Source: Paenibacillus ginsengarvi (GTDB lineage Bacteria > Bacillota > Bacilli > Paenibacillales > NBRC-103111). From it: 64,000 nt of DNA. Location: NCBI RefSeq assembly GCF_003626695.1, contig NZ_RBAH01000005.1:124001-188000 (forward strand), read 5' to 3'. Of the stretch, positions 50,540-59,219 are shown in pieces; position 1 is the stretch's first letter; every line of letters starts with the position of its first letter. Made by a program: the position numbers and the translations under genes. Below the pieces are notes generated by a model that saw nothing but the letters and a program-made list of their open reading frames with translations, ran no database searches and was not told the origin of the DNA.

Positions 50540-51844
50540 ATGAAAAACAGAATTGGGATACCGCTTTCTTTCATGTTAATCGCTTCTGTCTTGCTGGCAG
50601 GCTGCGGCAAAGGGGAAAATGAGGCCGGGTCAAAGATAGGGGAGGACAAGGGCGTTCCGACGATCAGCGACGCGCCGGTAAAAATAAGGGCAGCCCTGGA
50701 CAACGCAGGTGTTGACGACGAGTTTATCGAGATCGTTCAAGAAGTTTTAAAGAAGAAACATCCGAATATTACGTTGGACTACATCAAACCGGGTAAAGGC
50801 ACTACACTCAAGGAACAAATCGCGGCCGGGGAAACGCCCGATATTATTATTTCGTACAATGGCAATGTGGCTTCTTACAACGAGCTTGACCTTCTTTACG
50901 ACATGACGCCGCTCATCAAGCGGTATGACTATAACTTGAACCGGTTCGAGCCCTACATCTTGGAGGATGCCAAAATCGCCTCCACGAAAGACGAGATTTT
51001 TGCACTGCCGATTATCGTATCGTACCATGCTCTTTATTATAACAAAGATATTTTCGACAAGTTCGGCACCCCTTACCCGACAGATGGGATGAGCTGGCAG
51101 CAGGTTATCGATCTTGCCAAAAAAGTGACCCGCACGGATGGCGGAACGCAATATCGCGGGCTCGATCCCGGCAGTATTATATGGGCATCGCAGCCGCTGG
51201 GCATTCCGGCGATCGATTACAAAACCGATAAAGCCACGATCAATACGGATACATGGAAAAAAGTGTTCGAGCTAATGAAGTCTATTTACGCGATACCTGG
51301 AAACGAAAATAAAAGCGATCCGAGGAAAGGGTTCCTGACCGATAAAACGGTGGCCATGTACGGGAATTTGAACATCATTAGCGACCTGGAAATAGCAGCG
51401 AAGGACGGGCTGAATTGGGATGTCGTTCAATATCCGAGCTACCCCGAAAAACCGAACACCTACGGCAATGCCAGCGTCAATGTGATGTTGATTACGAAAA
51501 CGAGCAAATATAAGGAACAAGCTTTGCAAGTGATCGAGACGGCTACATCGGATGAGGTACAACTGGCGAGTGCGAAGCAAGGCAGGGTCACGCCGCTGAA
51601 AGATCCGCAGTTCAAGCTTGCTTTCGGAGCGGGCAGAGACGCCTTGAAAGGGAAAAATGTGCAAGGTATTTTCAAGAGCCGCCCGGTAAAATACCCGATC
51701 GCATCGAAATACCGCAGCAAGGCCGAAGCGATTGTAGGTACGAAGTTCAATCAATATGTCGCGGGTACGGTCGATGTGAATACAGCGCTTGCGCAAGCCG
51801 AGGAAGAAATCAACAAGATGGTCGAGGCGGAAAGAGGAAAGTAA
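50540..51844 (+). CDS. Extracellular solute-binding lipoprotein, sugar ABC type (orphan)
   Basis: 434 residues from ATG 50540 behind GGGGGGAACGG. The signal peptide ends in SVLLAGCGKGEN (lipobox LAGC). The family-1 fold has YYNKDIFDKFGTPYPTDG and MSWQQVIDLAKKVTRTDGG, almost the same motifs as the proteins at 30798 and 41052. No permease genes are near. The convergent AraC-type gene at 51895 is the probable regulator. Confidence 0.88.
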   Translation: MKNRIGIPLSFMLIASVLLAGCGKGENEAGSKIGEDKGVPTISDAPVKIRAALDNAGVDDEFIEIVQEVLKKKHPNITLDYIKPGKGTTLKEQIAAGETPDIIISYNGNVASYNELDLLYDMTPLIKRYDYNLNRFEPYILEDAKIASTKDEIFALPIIVSYHALYYNKDIFDKFGTPYPTDGMSWQQVIDLAKKVTRTDGGTQYRGLDPGSIIWASQPLGIPAIDYKTDKATINTDTWKKVFELMKSIYAIPGNENKSDPRKGFLTDKTVAMYGNLNIISDLEIAAKDGLNWDVVQYPSYPEKPNTYGNASVNVMLITKTSKYKEQALQVIETATSDEVQLASAKQGRVTPLKDPQFKLAFGAGRDALKGKNVQGIFKSRPVKYPIASKYRSKAEAIVGTKFNQYVAGTVDVNTALAQAEEEINKMVEAERGK

Positions 51845-51879
51845 GCGCGAGAAGAGCGGTATTCGAGACCGCCCCGCGG

Positions 51880-51920
51880 CATACCGAAAGCCCATCACAC
51901 TTGATGGGCTTTTCGGTATT
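51880..51920. terminator. Bidirectional terminator between solute-binding and araC-type genes
   Basis: ATACCGAAAGCCCATCA pairs with TGATGGGCTTTTCGGTAT over about 17 bp. It overlaps the 3' end of the AraC gene on the minus strand. Confidence 0.8.
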
Positions 51921-52677
51921 GCGACGGAGTAACGGCTTTTTTACGAGTGAAAACCCGGCTCAAATAATACCCGTTCTCGTACCCGCATTGCCCGGCGATC
52001 TGATCAAGGTTCAGCGACGTATCCTCGAGCAGCCTGCATACTCTGCGAAGGCGTAGTTCCGTTATGTATTCCGACGGTGTTTGGCCGAATGCCGAACGGA
52101 ATTGGCGGGTTAGCTGAACGGGGGTTAAGTCCAGCTTGGCGGCCAGCTCCCCCAGATTCAAATACTCGTAAACGTTTTCATGAATATGGCACAGCGCCTG
52201 GTTGAGAAGTGTAGATTCCGTCTGTCGGGGCTCGGTTCTCTTGTGCATGCCCAGCTCCCTCGCATGCTGATGCCATATATCTTTGATATAGTGTTTCGAA
52301 TCCCGTCGATTTATGCAATGGCGCATATACCGGTACGTCGAAGTTAACCGCGCCGTATCGGCAATCGTTATTTTTCCTTCCGGAAACGTTGTCACCTCCG
52401 CCGGCTGGCTAATAACCCACACAAACGTAACGTAATGGAAGGAAAGCGGCTGTATCGTTTTCCTTTTGAATGCAACCCCGGGCGGACATAAGACAAGATC
52501 CCCGAATTTTGCTTCTCCTTGGTGGCTCCCGATCTCGTAGCGAAAACTCCCGTCCTCTACGGCAAACAAGGTGTAATAGTCGTACGTATCCTCGTCGAGC
52601 ATGAATTGCTCTTTGCTTCTCCAGTATATGTGGTCCTTAATTTCAAGCGACCAATCGGCGCTAAAGCAATCGGGCAT
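51895..52677 (-). CDS. AraC family transcriptional regulator
   Basis: 260 residues from ATG 52677, downstream of AGGAGGAGG on the minus strand (11 nt spacing). The N-terminal cupin domain has FAVEDGSFRYEIGSHQGEAKFGDLVLCPPG. The C-terminal double HTH has NLGELAAKLDLTPVQLTRQFRSAFG and LDQIAGQCGYENGYYLSRVFTRKK. It is convergent with the solute-binding protein gene, the third AraC/lipoprotein pairing in the window if the neighbours at 29705 and 32320 are counted with 30798. Confidence 0.86.
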   Translation of the reverse strand: MPDCFSADWSLEIKDHIYWRSKEQFMLDEDTYDYYTLFAVEDGSFRYEIGSHQGEAKFGDLVLCPPGVAFKRKTIQPLSFHYVTFVWVISQPAEVTTFPEGKITIADTARLTSTYRYMRHCINRRDSKHYIKDIWHQHARELGMHKRTEPRQTESTLLNQALCHIHENVYEYLNLGELAAKLDLTPVQLTRQFRSAFGQTPSEYITELRLRRVCRLLEDTSLNLDQIAGQCGYENGYYLSRVFTRKKAVTPSQYRKAHQV

Positions 52678-52877
52678 CCGCTCACCGGCCTCCTCCTGCA
52701 GATTTGCTATTCATTATATAATACGGTGCACCCGTCGAATAGACGGCCGATTCCGGCGCACCTGCCGCCCGGAAAGTAAACGTAAAGCGTTTTTTGCGCC
52801 TATGCGTTTCGAACGGTATCGTTTATAGTAAAGAAATATAGAAAATAATACTACATATGTAATGGAGTGACGTCTTT

Positions 52878-54026
52878 ATGGAGGACATTCGTCTGGTCCG
52901 GCCGGAAGAACATGCTGCGGCGGCGAAGCTGGCCGATCTCGTATTTCGCGATGCCGATCACAAATCGATGGGGGACGCCTATCCGAATGCGTTTTCGCCA
53001 AGTCTGTCGCAATCGTACGGTGTGTTTGTGGACGGAGACATCGTTTCGTTCGTCGGTTTTGTCCCGGCGGTGATCCGCATCGGCGAAGCCGAGCTGAACG
53101 TGTATTCGATCGGCGCTGTGTGCACGCACCCGGATTACCGCGGCAAAGGCTACATCAGCATTATCTTGGACCGAATCCGGGAGCACGCGCTAAAAGCCGA
53201 AGCTCCCGTCATTCTCGTCTCCGGAAGCCGCTCCCTTTATTTGCGATTTGGCTGCCGCGTTTTCGGCGATGCGACCTCGTTCGTAATCGACCGCCAGGCG
53301 GCGGACAAGCTGACCGGGGAGGCACAGCTGGCCGGGGCCAAGCTTCGCCCGATGGCGGAGACGGACTGGTTCCGGCTGAAGCGGCTCGCGGAGAAGCGGG
53401 AAGTGCGATACGAGATGAGCGTCTGGGACATCGCTTCGCTCATTCACGCCGCGCCGACGGCCAGCAACGGCAAGCTGGACCACCGCGTATGGGTGGCCGA
53501 GCGGGACGGACAGGCCGAGGCGTTTGCCGTTATATCCGTTCCCGGCGCCGTCAAGCCGAAGGGAAGCCCGGCGCTGATCGAGTGGGCCGGCGATCCGGCG
53601 CTGGCCGCCGCGCTGATCGCGCACGGAGCAACGGAAGGCGGAGTGGAATCGATTCGCGCCGTAGTTCCGCGGCAGGAAGCCGCGTTCGCCGAGACGCTGC
53701 GGCAGGCGGGCTGCGCCTCTTCGGAAGGCAAGCTTAGCGGAACGGCCGCCGTCATCGACTCGCGGATGCTGCTGAAGCAGCTTGCGCCGTACTTGAATTC
53801 GGTCTATAGCGGCGCTTACGGCAAGCTGCGATTCGACATGGCCGGACCGGATACTTATATCGTGGAGGCGGATGGCCGCGTTCTGGAGCTCAGCTGCGAT
53901 TCGTTCGTCAAGCTGGTGTTCGACCGGGGCGGGGCGGAGGAAGCGGCCGGCGGCGAAACGCCAGATTCGCTTCGGACGTTGTTCCCGATCCCGTTCCCGT
54001 ATACGGCCGGACTTAACTACGTGTAG
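52878..54026 (+). CDS. GNAT N-acetyltransferase, Eis-like three-domain type
   Basis: 382 residues; ATG behind GGAGTGA. The first GNAT domain carries VYSIGAVCTHPDYRGKGYISIILDRIRE, with the acetyl-CoA loop RGKGYI. A second GNAT-like domain and a C-terminal sterol-carrier-like region (YIVEADGRVLELSCDSFVKLVFD) give the Eis layout. Such enzymes acetylate amines of drugs or small molecules. It is monocistronic and directly followed by the GntR-type gene with its own promoter. Confidence 0.82.
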   Translation: MEDIRLVRPEEHAAAAKLADLVFRDADHKSMGDAYPNAFSPSLSQSYGVFVDGDIVSFVGFVPAVIRIGEAELNVYSIGAVCTHPDYRGKGYISIILDRIREHALKAEAPVILVSGSRSLYLRFGCRVFGDATSFVIDRQAADKLTGEAQLAGAKLRPMAETDWFRLKRLAEKREVRYEMSVWDIASLIHAAPTASNGKLDHRVWVAERDGQAEAFAVISVPGAVKPKGSPALIEWAGDPALAAALIAHGATEGGVESIRAVVPRQEAAFAETLRQAGCASSEGKLSGTAAVIDSRMLLKQLAPYLNSVYSGAYGKLRFDMAGPDTYIVEADGRVLELSCDSFVKLVFDRGGAEEAAGGETPDSLRTLFPIPFPYTAGLNYV

Positions 54027-54052
54027 CCATCTTGGCAAATCTTGTCGAACAA

Positions 54053-54081
54053 TTTACAAACGATGTCATGTACGATAAAAT
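54053..54081 (+). promoter_or_regulatory. Promoter of the GntR/solute-binding fusion gene
   Basis: TTTACA (54053-54058) and TAAAAT (54076-54081) are spaced by 17 nt. The predicted start near 54088 leaves 27 nt before TTG 54115, supporting that start over TTG 54100. Confidence 0.65.
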
Positions 54082-54114
54082 AGGAATAATAGACTTGTAT
54101 TGGAGCGAAATACT

Positions 54115-55545
54115 TTGCTGCGAAGACGAAACCTCTTTCAAGAGCGTTACAATCATTTTTTGACCGAGTTGAAAAATGAAATATTGAGCGGCAGCCTAAA
54201 GCCGGGCGAATTTATTTTGCCTGAAAATACGCTAAGCGAGAAGTACAAAATCAGCCGCGTGTCCGTGCGCAAGGTGCTTGCGCAGCTCGTGGACGAAGGC
54301 CTGATCGAGAAAATTGCCGGCAAAGGCAATCGGGTCAAGCCGCCGGCCGAGCAGATCGCCCGGCAGACGATCAAGCTCGCGTGGTTTTCGGGATCGTACG
54401 AGCAGGAAGTGCTGAAGACGATTATCGAGCACTATGAGGCGAGCCACCCCTACGTGAAGGTCGAGCTGGACATTTTGTCGTCGTACGTACAGGAACTTGT
54501 TGGGTTGATCGAGCAAGGCTCGGGACCGGATCTGTTCTTCATGTCCGACGCCTTCTTCCGTCATTTTATGGAAACGGACAAGCTGAACTTGATCGAGCCG
54601 TATACGCCGTCGAAGCTGACTCCCGACACGAGCTACGGGAAGCTGTTCGATATTTTTACGCTGGACGGAACGCTTCTGGCAGTTCCGATCCATTTCTCGC
54701 CGATCGTCATTTGTTACAACAAGACGATGTTCGATGAAGCGGGGATTAGCAGCGACGATCCGATCCGGACGTGGGACGATCTGCTGCGAGTCGCGAGAGC
54801 TTGCACCGCAGCTCCGAACGAGGACGGCATGATCGATCAGTACGGCTTCTGCTTCTCCTCTTCGATGAACCGCTGGCCGGCGATCTTGCTGCAGAACGGC
54901 GGACGGTTCAAATCGGAGGACGGAACCCGTTCCGTCTTCGGCAATGAACGCAATGTCGAAGCGCTGCAATTTTGCAGCGATTTGATGTACAAGCATCAGG
55001 TGTCGCCGATTTATTCGCATTCCAGCAGCTACTTGGCCGAGCATATTTTCAAACGGAAGCGCTGCGCGATGATTTTATCGACCTATTACTTCATGAACGA
55101 GTTCCGCGGCCTGGATCTGCGCTGGGACGTGCTGCCGGTGCCGAAAAAACGCGAGAAGGCTACGCTGCTGCTGTGCGGCGCTTTGTCGATCAACAAATAT
55201 TCCGACAAGATCAAGGTGGCGCAAAGCTTCATCGACTTCTTCGTGGGCGAGGAAGCGCAAACGCTGCTGAAGCGGGCGGGCTGTACGATTCCGGCGCTGA
55301 AGTCGGTCGCCCAGGACAACTCGTTGCTTGACCCGGATATTCATCCGGAGCATTACAATACGTTCATTGACGCGGTTAACCATAGCTACTCGCACCGGGA
55401 ACTGGGCGTGACGAACGAGGACAATACGATCGCGCTCGAAGAGCTTCATACGCTGTGGGCCAATATGGATACGGCGGAGGATGTTTGCCGCCGCATCGAG
55501 GAACGGACGAATCGGGTGCTGCAAGAGCAGCGTCAAGGTATATAA
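54115..55545 (+). CDS. GntR-type HTH fused to an extracellular solute-binding-like domain
   Basis: 476 residues from TTG 54115 (GGAGCG 7 nt upstream). Residues 1-80 are a GntR winged HTH: FLTELKNEILSGSLKPGEFILPENTLSEKYKISRVSVRKVLAQLVDEGLIEKI. From about residue 90 to the end the sequence is a family-1 solute-binding fold (LAWFSGSYEQEVLKTIIEHYEASHPYVKVELD, PIHFSPIVICYNKTMFDEAGI, TWDDLLRVA, FFVGEEAQTLLKRAG). It has no signal peptide or lipobox, so it is cytoplasmic. I infer a repressor or activator that senses a sugar with a borrowed transporter domain. Confidence 0.88.
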   Translation: MLRRRNLFQERYNHFLTELKNEILSGSLKPGEFILPENTLSEKYKISRVSVRKVLAQLVDEGLIEKIAGKGNRVKPPAEQIARQTIKLAWFSGSYEQEVLKTIIEHYEASHPYVKVELDILSSYVQELVGLIEQGSGPDLFFMSDAFFRHFMETDKLNLIEPYTPSKLTPDTSYGKLFDIFTLDGTLLAVPIHFSPIVICYNKTMFDEAGISSDDPIRTWDDLLRVARACTAAPNEDGMIDQYGFCFSSSMNRWPAILLQNGGRFKSEDGTRSVFGNERNVEALQFCSDLMYKHQVSPIYSHSSSYLAEHIFKRKRCAMILSTYYFMNEFRGLDLRWDVLPVPKKREKATLLLCGALSINKYSDKIKVAQSFIDFFVGEEAQTLLKRAGCTIPALKSVAQDNSLLDPDIHPEHYNTFIDAVNHSYSHRELGVTNEDNTIALEELHTLWANMDTAEDVCRRIEERTNRVLQEQRQGI

Positions 55546-55550
55546 TACAG

Positions 55551-55584
55551 AAGGGGCCACTGAGGTGGTCCCTTTCGTATTGTT
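55551..55584 (+). terminator. Intrinsic terminator after GntR fusion gene
   Basis: AAGGGGCCAC and GTGGTCCCTT pair over 10 bp with a 4-nt loop, followed by TCGTATTGTT, a modest U-tract. Confidence 0.7.
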
Positions 55585-55707
55585 ACGGCAGGTTCATTCA
55601 TGCGGGCACGGCGATTGGTTTTTCTTCCTTTTGTATGCAACATTCCGGACCTCTTTTCGTCTAACGAATGTAAAGAAAACATGTATCCTCTAAAAGGAGT
55701 TTATCCA

Positions 55708-57222
55708 ATGAGACGATCCGTACTAGCTGCCGTAATGGCGGTTCCGCTGCTGCTGCTTGGTAGCGTTCCTGGCTTCGCGGCCGTTCCGGAGCGGGCGGAG
55801 GCGGCGCTGCCGGCATTTCCCGTGTTTCTGAACGGTACCCCGGTCGATAATGTCCATAGCTTGTATCCGCTGCTTGTATATAAGGGCATTACTTATTTCC
55901 CGATGACGTGGGAATACGCTCAGGCGCTCGGACTGGCCACCTCATGGAATGAGCAAACGGGCCTCGCCATCGATAAGCAGGCGCAATCTGAGGCATGGAC
56001 ACAAGCATTAAAGCCTGAGCCGAACGTCATATCCGGTGAAGCTGCCAGGTTCGCCGAATTTCCCGTTCGAGTAAACGGAAAGTCGATCGACAATAATAAG
56101 GAGCCTTATCCGCTGCTGCTGTTTCGAAATATCACCTATTTTCCGATGACGTGGCGTTTTACCCATGACGAGTTCGGCTGGGAGACGTCCTGGGACCCTG
56201 TTAATGGCTTCCGCGTCGTTACGGCGCAGCAAGAGGGCGGTTCGCAGCCGGCTACCGAAAGCGACAACTTTAATCTGAATAGCAGCGGGCAGCTTGCAGT
56301 GGCAGGGGATTGGATGTATTACAATCCGAATAATAGTTACGGACACAACTACCTGTATAAAATGAAGTTGGACGGAAGCGGCAAGACGAAGCTGACGGAC
56401 GATAACGCCGAATCGATCCATGTCGTCGGCGATTGGGTTTATTATACGTCGAGAGATAAAGGAGCAAATGTGCAGCAAGGCATATACAAGGTGCGTACGG
56501 ACGGTACGGAACGGACGAAAATATCCGATGCGCCGGCGAGCCGAATTACCGTCGATGGGGATTGGATCTATTATGTAGACCAGGAATTAACCAGACAACA
56601 GCAGCATACAAACTTTTATACAACGCTGGGCATTAAAAAGATTAAAACGGACGGAAACGGCGAGACGTCCCTGTACCAAGGGAACGCAACCGATTCGAAC
56701 AGAGGCGCTGTCGATCATTCGATCCATGTTCTGAAGGACTGGATTTATTTCATGCAGCCCGGCGACGGGGAGCATCCCGCTGTTTTGAACAAAATTCGCA
56801 AGGACGGCTCGCAGCTGACGCCGCTCGTAAGCGCAAATTTCAATTCCTTTGTTATTGTGGACGGCTGGTTGTATTACGGCGAAAACAATCAATTGCGCAA
56901 AATGAGTTTGGAGGGGGGAGACCCTAGCATTACTCTTCGGAACTTTGAGCTGGATCGCGAAAACGCGGTCAATTTCGAATCGCTGCATTATTATGACGGC
57001 TGGCTGTACTACGTGAAAGGAGCGTTCGGCATCGCGGGAGCGGCCAATATTGAAAAAATCCGTATCGACGGCAGCGATCCTACTAGGGTGATCGAAGGCG
57101 TGCGCGCGGTCCGTTTGTTTTTTGCCGGAGATAAGCTTCTTTTCACGGGCGGCTGGATGGGGGAGTCCCCGCTTTACGAAGTGACGGCAGATGGTGGGAT
57201 TCATTCACTTAGAGAGGAATAA
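55708..57222 (+). CDS. Secreted DUF5050 beta-propeller-like protein
   Basis: 504 residues from ATG 55708 (MRRSVLAAVMAVPLLLLGSVPGFAA) behind AAAAGGAG; upstream in-frame codons are leader. The signal peptide is cleaved near GFAA. Residues about 30-170 hold two copies of a stalk-like repeat (FPVFLNGTPVDN...YPLLVYKGITYFPMTW and FPVRVNGKSIDN...YPLLLFRNITYFPMTW). The rest is repeated blades of DWMYYNP, LYKMKLDGSGKTKLT, DWVYYTS type (DUF5050). It probably binds ligands or proteins at the cell surface. The function is unknown. Confidence 0.8.
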   Translation: MRRSVLAAVMAVPLLLLGSVPGFAAVPERAEAALPAFPVFLNGTPVDNVHSLYPLLVYKGITYFPMTWEYAQALGLATSWNEQTGLAIDKQAQSEAWTQALKPEPNVISGEAARFAEFPVRVNGKSIDNNKEPYPLLLFRNITYFPMTWRFTHDEFGWETSWDPVNGFRVVTAQQEGGSQPATESDNFNLNSSGQLAVAGDWMYYNPNNSYGHNYLYKMKLDGSGKTKLTDDNAESIHVVGDWVYYTSRDKGANVQQGIYKVRTDGTERTKISDAPASRITVDGDWIYYVDQELTRQQQHTNFYTTLGIKKIKTDGNGETSLYQGNATDSNRGAVDHSIHVLKDWIYFMQPGDGEHPAVLNKIRKDGSQLTPLVSANFNSFVIVDGWLYYGENNQLRKMSLEGGDPSITLRNFELDRENAVNFESLHYYDGWLYYVKGAFGIAGAANIEKIRIDGSDPTRVIEGVRAVRLFFAGDKLLFTGGWMGESPLYEVTADGGIHSLREE

Positions 57223-57245
57223 GGACGGGGACGGATAAAAAAGCG

Positions 57246-57290
57246 AAAACGGCCAAGCGAACGATGTTTCGCTTAGCCGTTTTTTTGTAC
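57246..57290. terminator. Bidirectional terminator between DUF5050 and FAD enzyme genes
   Basis: AAAACGGCCAAGCGAA pairs with TTTCGCTTAGCCGTTTT, followed by TTTTTTG; the A-run in front gives a minus-strand tail. Confidence 0.85.
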
Positions 57291-57299
57291 CAATACGTC

Positions 57300-58958
57300 C
57301 TATTTCGCGGCGGGTTTCCGCTTGCTTGCATATTGCGCATATACGATTTCCCCGGTATCGAGCTTGCTCAGCTCGTCCGCCGTCCAGCCGGTCAGCTTGT
57401 TCGTGCCTTTGACCCCGGTCAGCTTGATTTTGTACTTTGTCTCCAAATATTGATGAAGCGCCGGCATATCTGCCTCGGTCAGCTCCTTCAGCTTTTTCTT
57501 GCCTTGAATCTGCCCCAAGATTACGCCGATCGATTCGGCGGCGAGTCCCGTATTCGGCTGAATGCGGGCGCTGCCGTAGGCGATGGCGGACGCTCCCACA
57601 TTTTTGCCGGCCATGATGACGTTGGAGTAACGCTTCAGCAGGAAGCTGCGCAGCGGCATGCCGTACTTGTCCGGCCGCCCCATCTCGATGCCCCATTTGT
57701 TAAGGCTCGTGCCCTGAAGGTCCAGCGGATAGCCGGCGATGCTCACATTATCCCAGAACATGTTTGCGCCGAGCATGTCCGACGGCTTCAGCACGTACTC
57801 CGTCTCGTAATGGTTGTACTCCCGTATGTATAAATAGTCGGGGAAGCTGCTCACTTCCGCCTTCTCCCAGCCCACGATCGATTTGCGGAAATGGTTCACG
57901 ATCAGCGGGATTTCTTTCTTGCCCAGCTCGATCGCTTCCGCCACCGACTTCGGATCGGACGGGTCTACGGTGTAGATCAGAAACGCGTTGATCGACACTT
58001 CGCCGTCGCGCTGGTTAACCGCGTTCAAGCCGCGCAAAAAGACGCGGTCGTTCGTCGGCTTGTAGGCGCTCGTCATGCCGCTCAGTCCGATGGCGAAGCT
58101 TTCGTTCACGTAGCCGCCGCCGTATTTTTTGTTACGCTCCGCGTCGGTCAAGCCATTGAAATGAGTTTGGAACGTCTTCCAGTCCACGTTTTTGATGTTG
58201 ATCATCATGCCTGCGCTCATATATTCGATTTTGTCCGGATGGCCGTAGAACGCTTCCAGACCGGGCAGGCGTTTCACGTCAAGCTTCGAGGCGAAGGCGG
58301 CGTAATCCGTGTTTTCAACCCAATAGCTGGCTTCGATCCGTTTGACTGTGCCGTCCTTTGTCTTGTAGTCCACGGAAGCGACAGTAGAGTCCGGGGAGCC
58401 GGCTGCCGGCGGATTCGTTTTGACCGAAGTGATCGTAATGCCCGGTTCCAGCGGTATGTCTTTGCGCAGCTCGTCAAAGTAGCGGACGTATTCGTCCTTC
58501 TTGCGGATTTTCGCGCTTTTGAAGCCGTCGAACAGCGTTTTGATCCGGCCCTGCACGAGCGATCGCCCCTGATCGTCCTTCGTTTCGTCCAGAAACAGCA
58601 TTTCGCCTTCTATTAGCTGCCCGCCGACTTGATCCCGGGGGTCGAGCACCTTCACCTTCAAGCCCTCGTCCGCGGCCGCGCGGGCCAAATACATGCCCTC
58701 CATCTCCGAGCCGAACAGGACGACGTCGACTTGTTCCGTCGGAATAGGCTTTTCTGGCGGCGGGGTCGGTTTTGCGGCCGGGTCTACGGTCGGCGTTTTG
58801 CTCGAATCCGGTTTTACGGCCTGCTCTTGTACCGGGGGCTCGTCCGGATTTGCCATTTTCCCGCTGCCGCCGTTAATGGCGTATACCGCCCAGCCTGCAA
58901 AAAGAAGGACGATTAGTACAACTGCGGCGGTTATTGCCGTCTTGCGTTTGATGCGCAT
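57300..58958 (-). CDS. Membrane-anchored FAD-dependent oxidoreductase
   Basis: 552 residues; ATG 58958 behind AAAGGAG. The N-terminal helix (TAITAAVVLIVLLFAGWAVYAI) is followed by a Pro/Lys-rich linker (residues 35-75), so the enzyme domain probably lies outside the membrane. The dinucleotide loop reads VVLFGSEMEGMYLARAAADEG with GSEMEG in place of GxGxxG, the variant known for this FAD_oxidored group, followed by KVLDPRDQVGGQL. The C-terminal VIMAGKNVGASAIAYGSARIQPNTG is the second FAD motif. The substrate is unknown. Confidence 0.82.
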   Translation of the reverse strand: MRIKRKTAITAAVVLIVLLFAGWAVYAINGGSGKMANPDEPPVQEQAVKPDSSKTPTVDPAAKPTPPPEKPIPTEQVDVVLFGSEMEGMYLARAAADEGLKVKVLDPRDQVGGQLIEGEMLFLDETKDDQGRSLVQGRIKTLFDGFKSAKIRKKDEYVRYFDELRKDIPLEPGITITSVKTNPPAAGSPDSTVASVDYKTKDGTVKRIEASYWVENTDYAAFASKLDVKRLPGLEAFYGHPDKIEYMSAGMMINIKNVDWKTFQTHFNGLTDAERNKKYGGGYVNESFAIGLSGMTSAYKPTNDRVFLRGLNAVNQRDGEVSINAFLIYTVDPSDPKSVAEAIELGKKEIPLIVNHFRKSIVGWEKAEVSSFPDYLYIREYNHYETEYVLKPSDMLGANMFWDNVSIAGYPLDLQGTSLNKWGIEMGRPDKYGMPLRSFLLKRYSNVIMAGKNVGASAIAYGSARIQPNTGLAAESIGVILGQIQGKKKLKELTEADMPALHQYLETKYKIKLTGVKGTNKLTGWTADELSKLDTGEIVYAQYASKRKPAAK

Positions 58959-59044
58959 GCATGAACTCCTTTCGGTTGCCGTTTGCTCACTACCCAGTCT
59001 AACATTTTTCGGCTTACCCCCACAAACGATTTTGCGAGGGCGAA

Positions 59045-59170
59045 TGGATTTATCAGTACCGGGAACTCCTTCGCGAAGGTTCCGGACTCGGTAAGGGCGG
59101 CGGGGTCAGGTCTACATCGACAACCGTTTATCTGATCAATAAACGGGCGCCTCCGAGTTCGAAAGTCATC
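59045..59170 (+). ncRNA. Structured leader of the SLH gene, class unknown
   Basis: GGACTCGG near 59085 can pair with CCGAGTTC near 59155. Inside it CCGTTTAT-CTGATCA-ATAAACGG is a perfect 8-bp hairpin, and upstream GGAAC-TCCTT-CGCG-AAGG-TTCC forms another. Together they resemble a multi-branched element about 50 nt before the SLH binding site. No consensus of a riboswitch class that I know fits. The region is shared with the divergent FAD enzyme gene, so the active strand is uncertain. Confidence 0.35.
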
Positions 59171-59219
59171 AAAAAAAGCCAACTACATACCAAATTAGAA
59201 CAATAGGGAGAGCTGAAGG

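Noticed and set aside
59045..59170. c-di-GMP or c-di-AMP riboswitch before the SLH gene
   Set aside because: The characteristic conserved blocks of these classes could not be found; only general foldability is visible, so no class is claimed.
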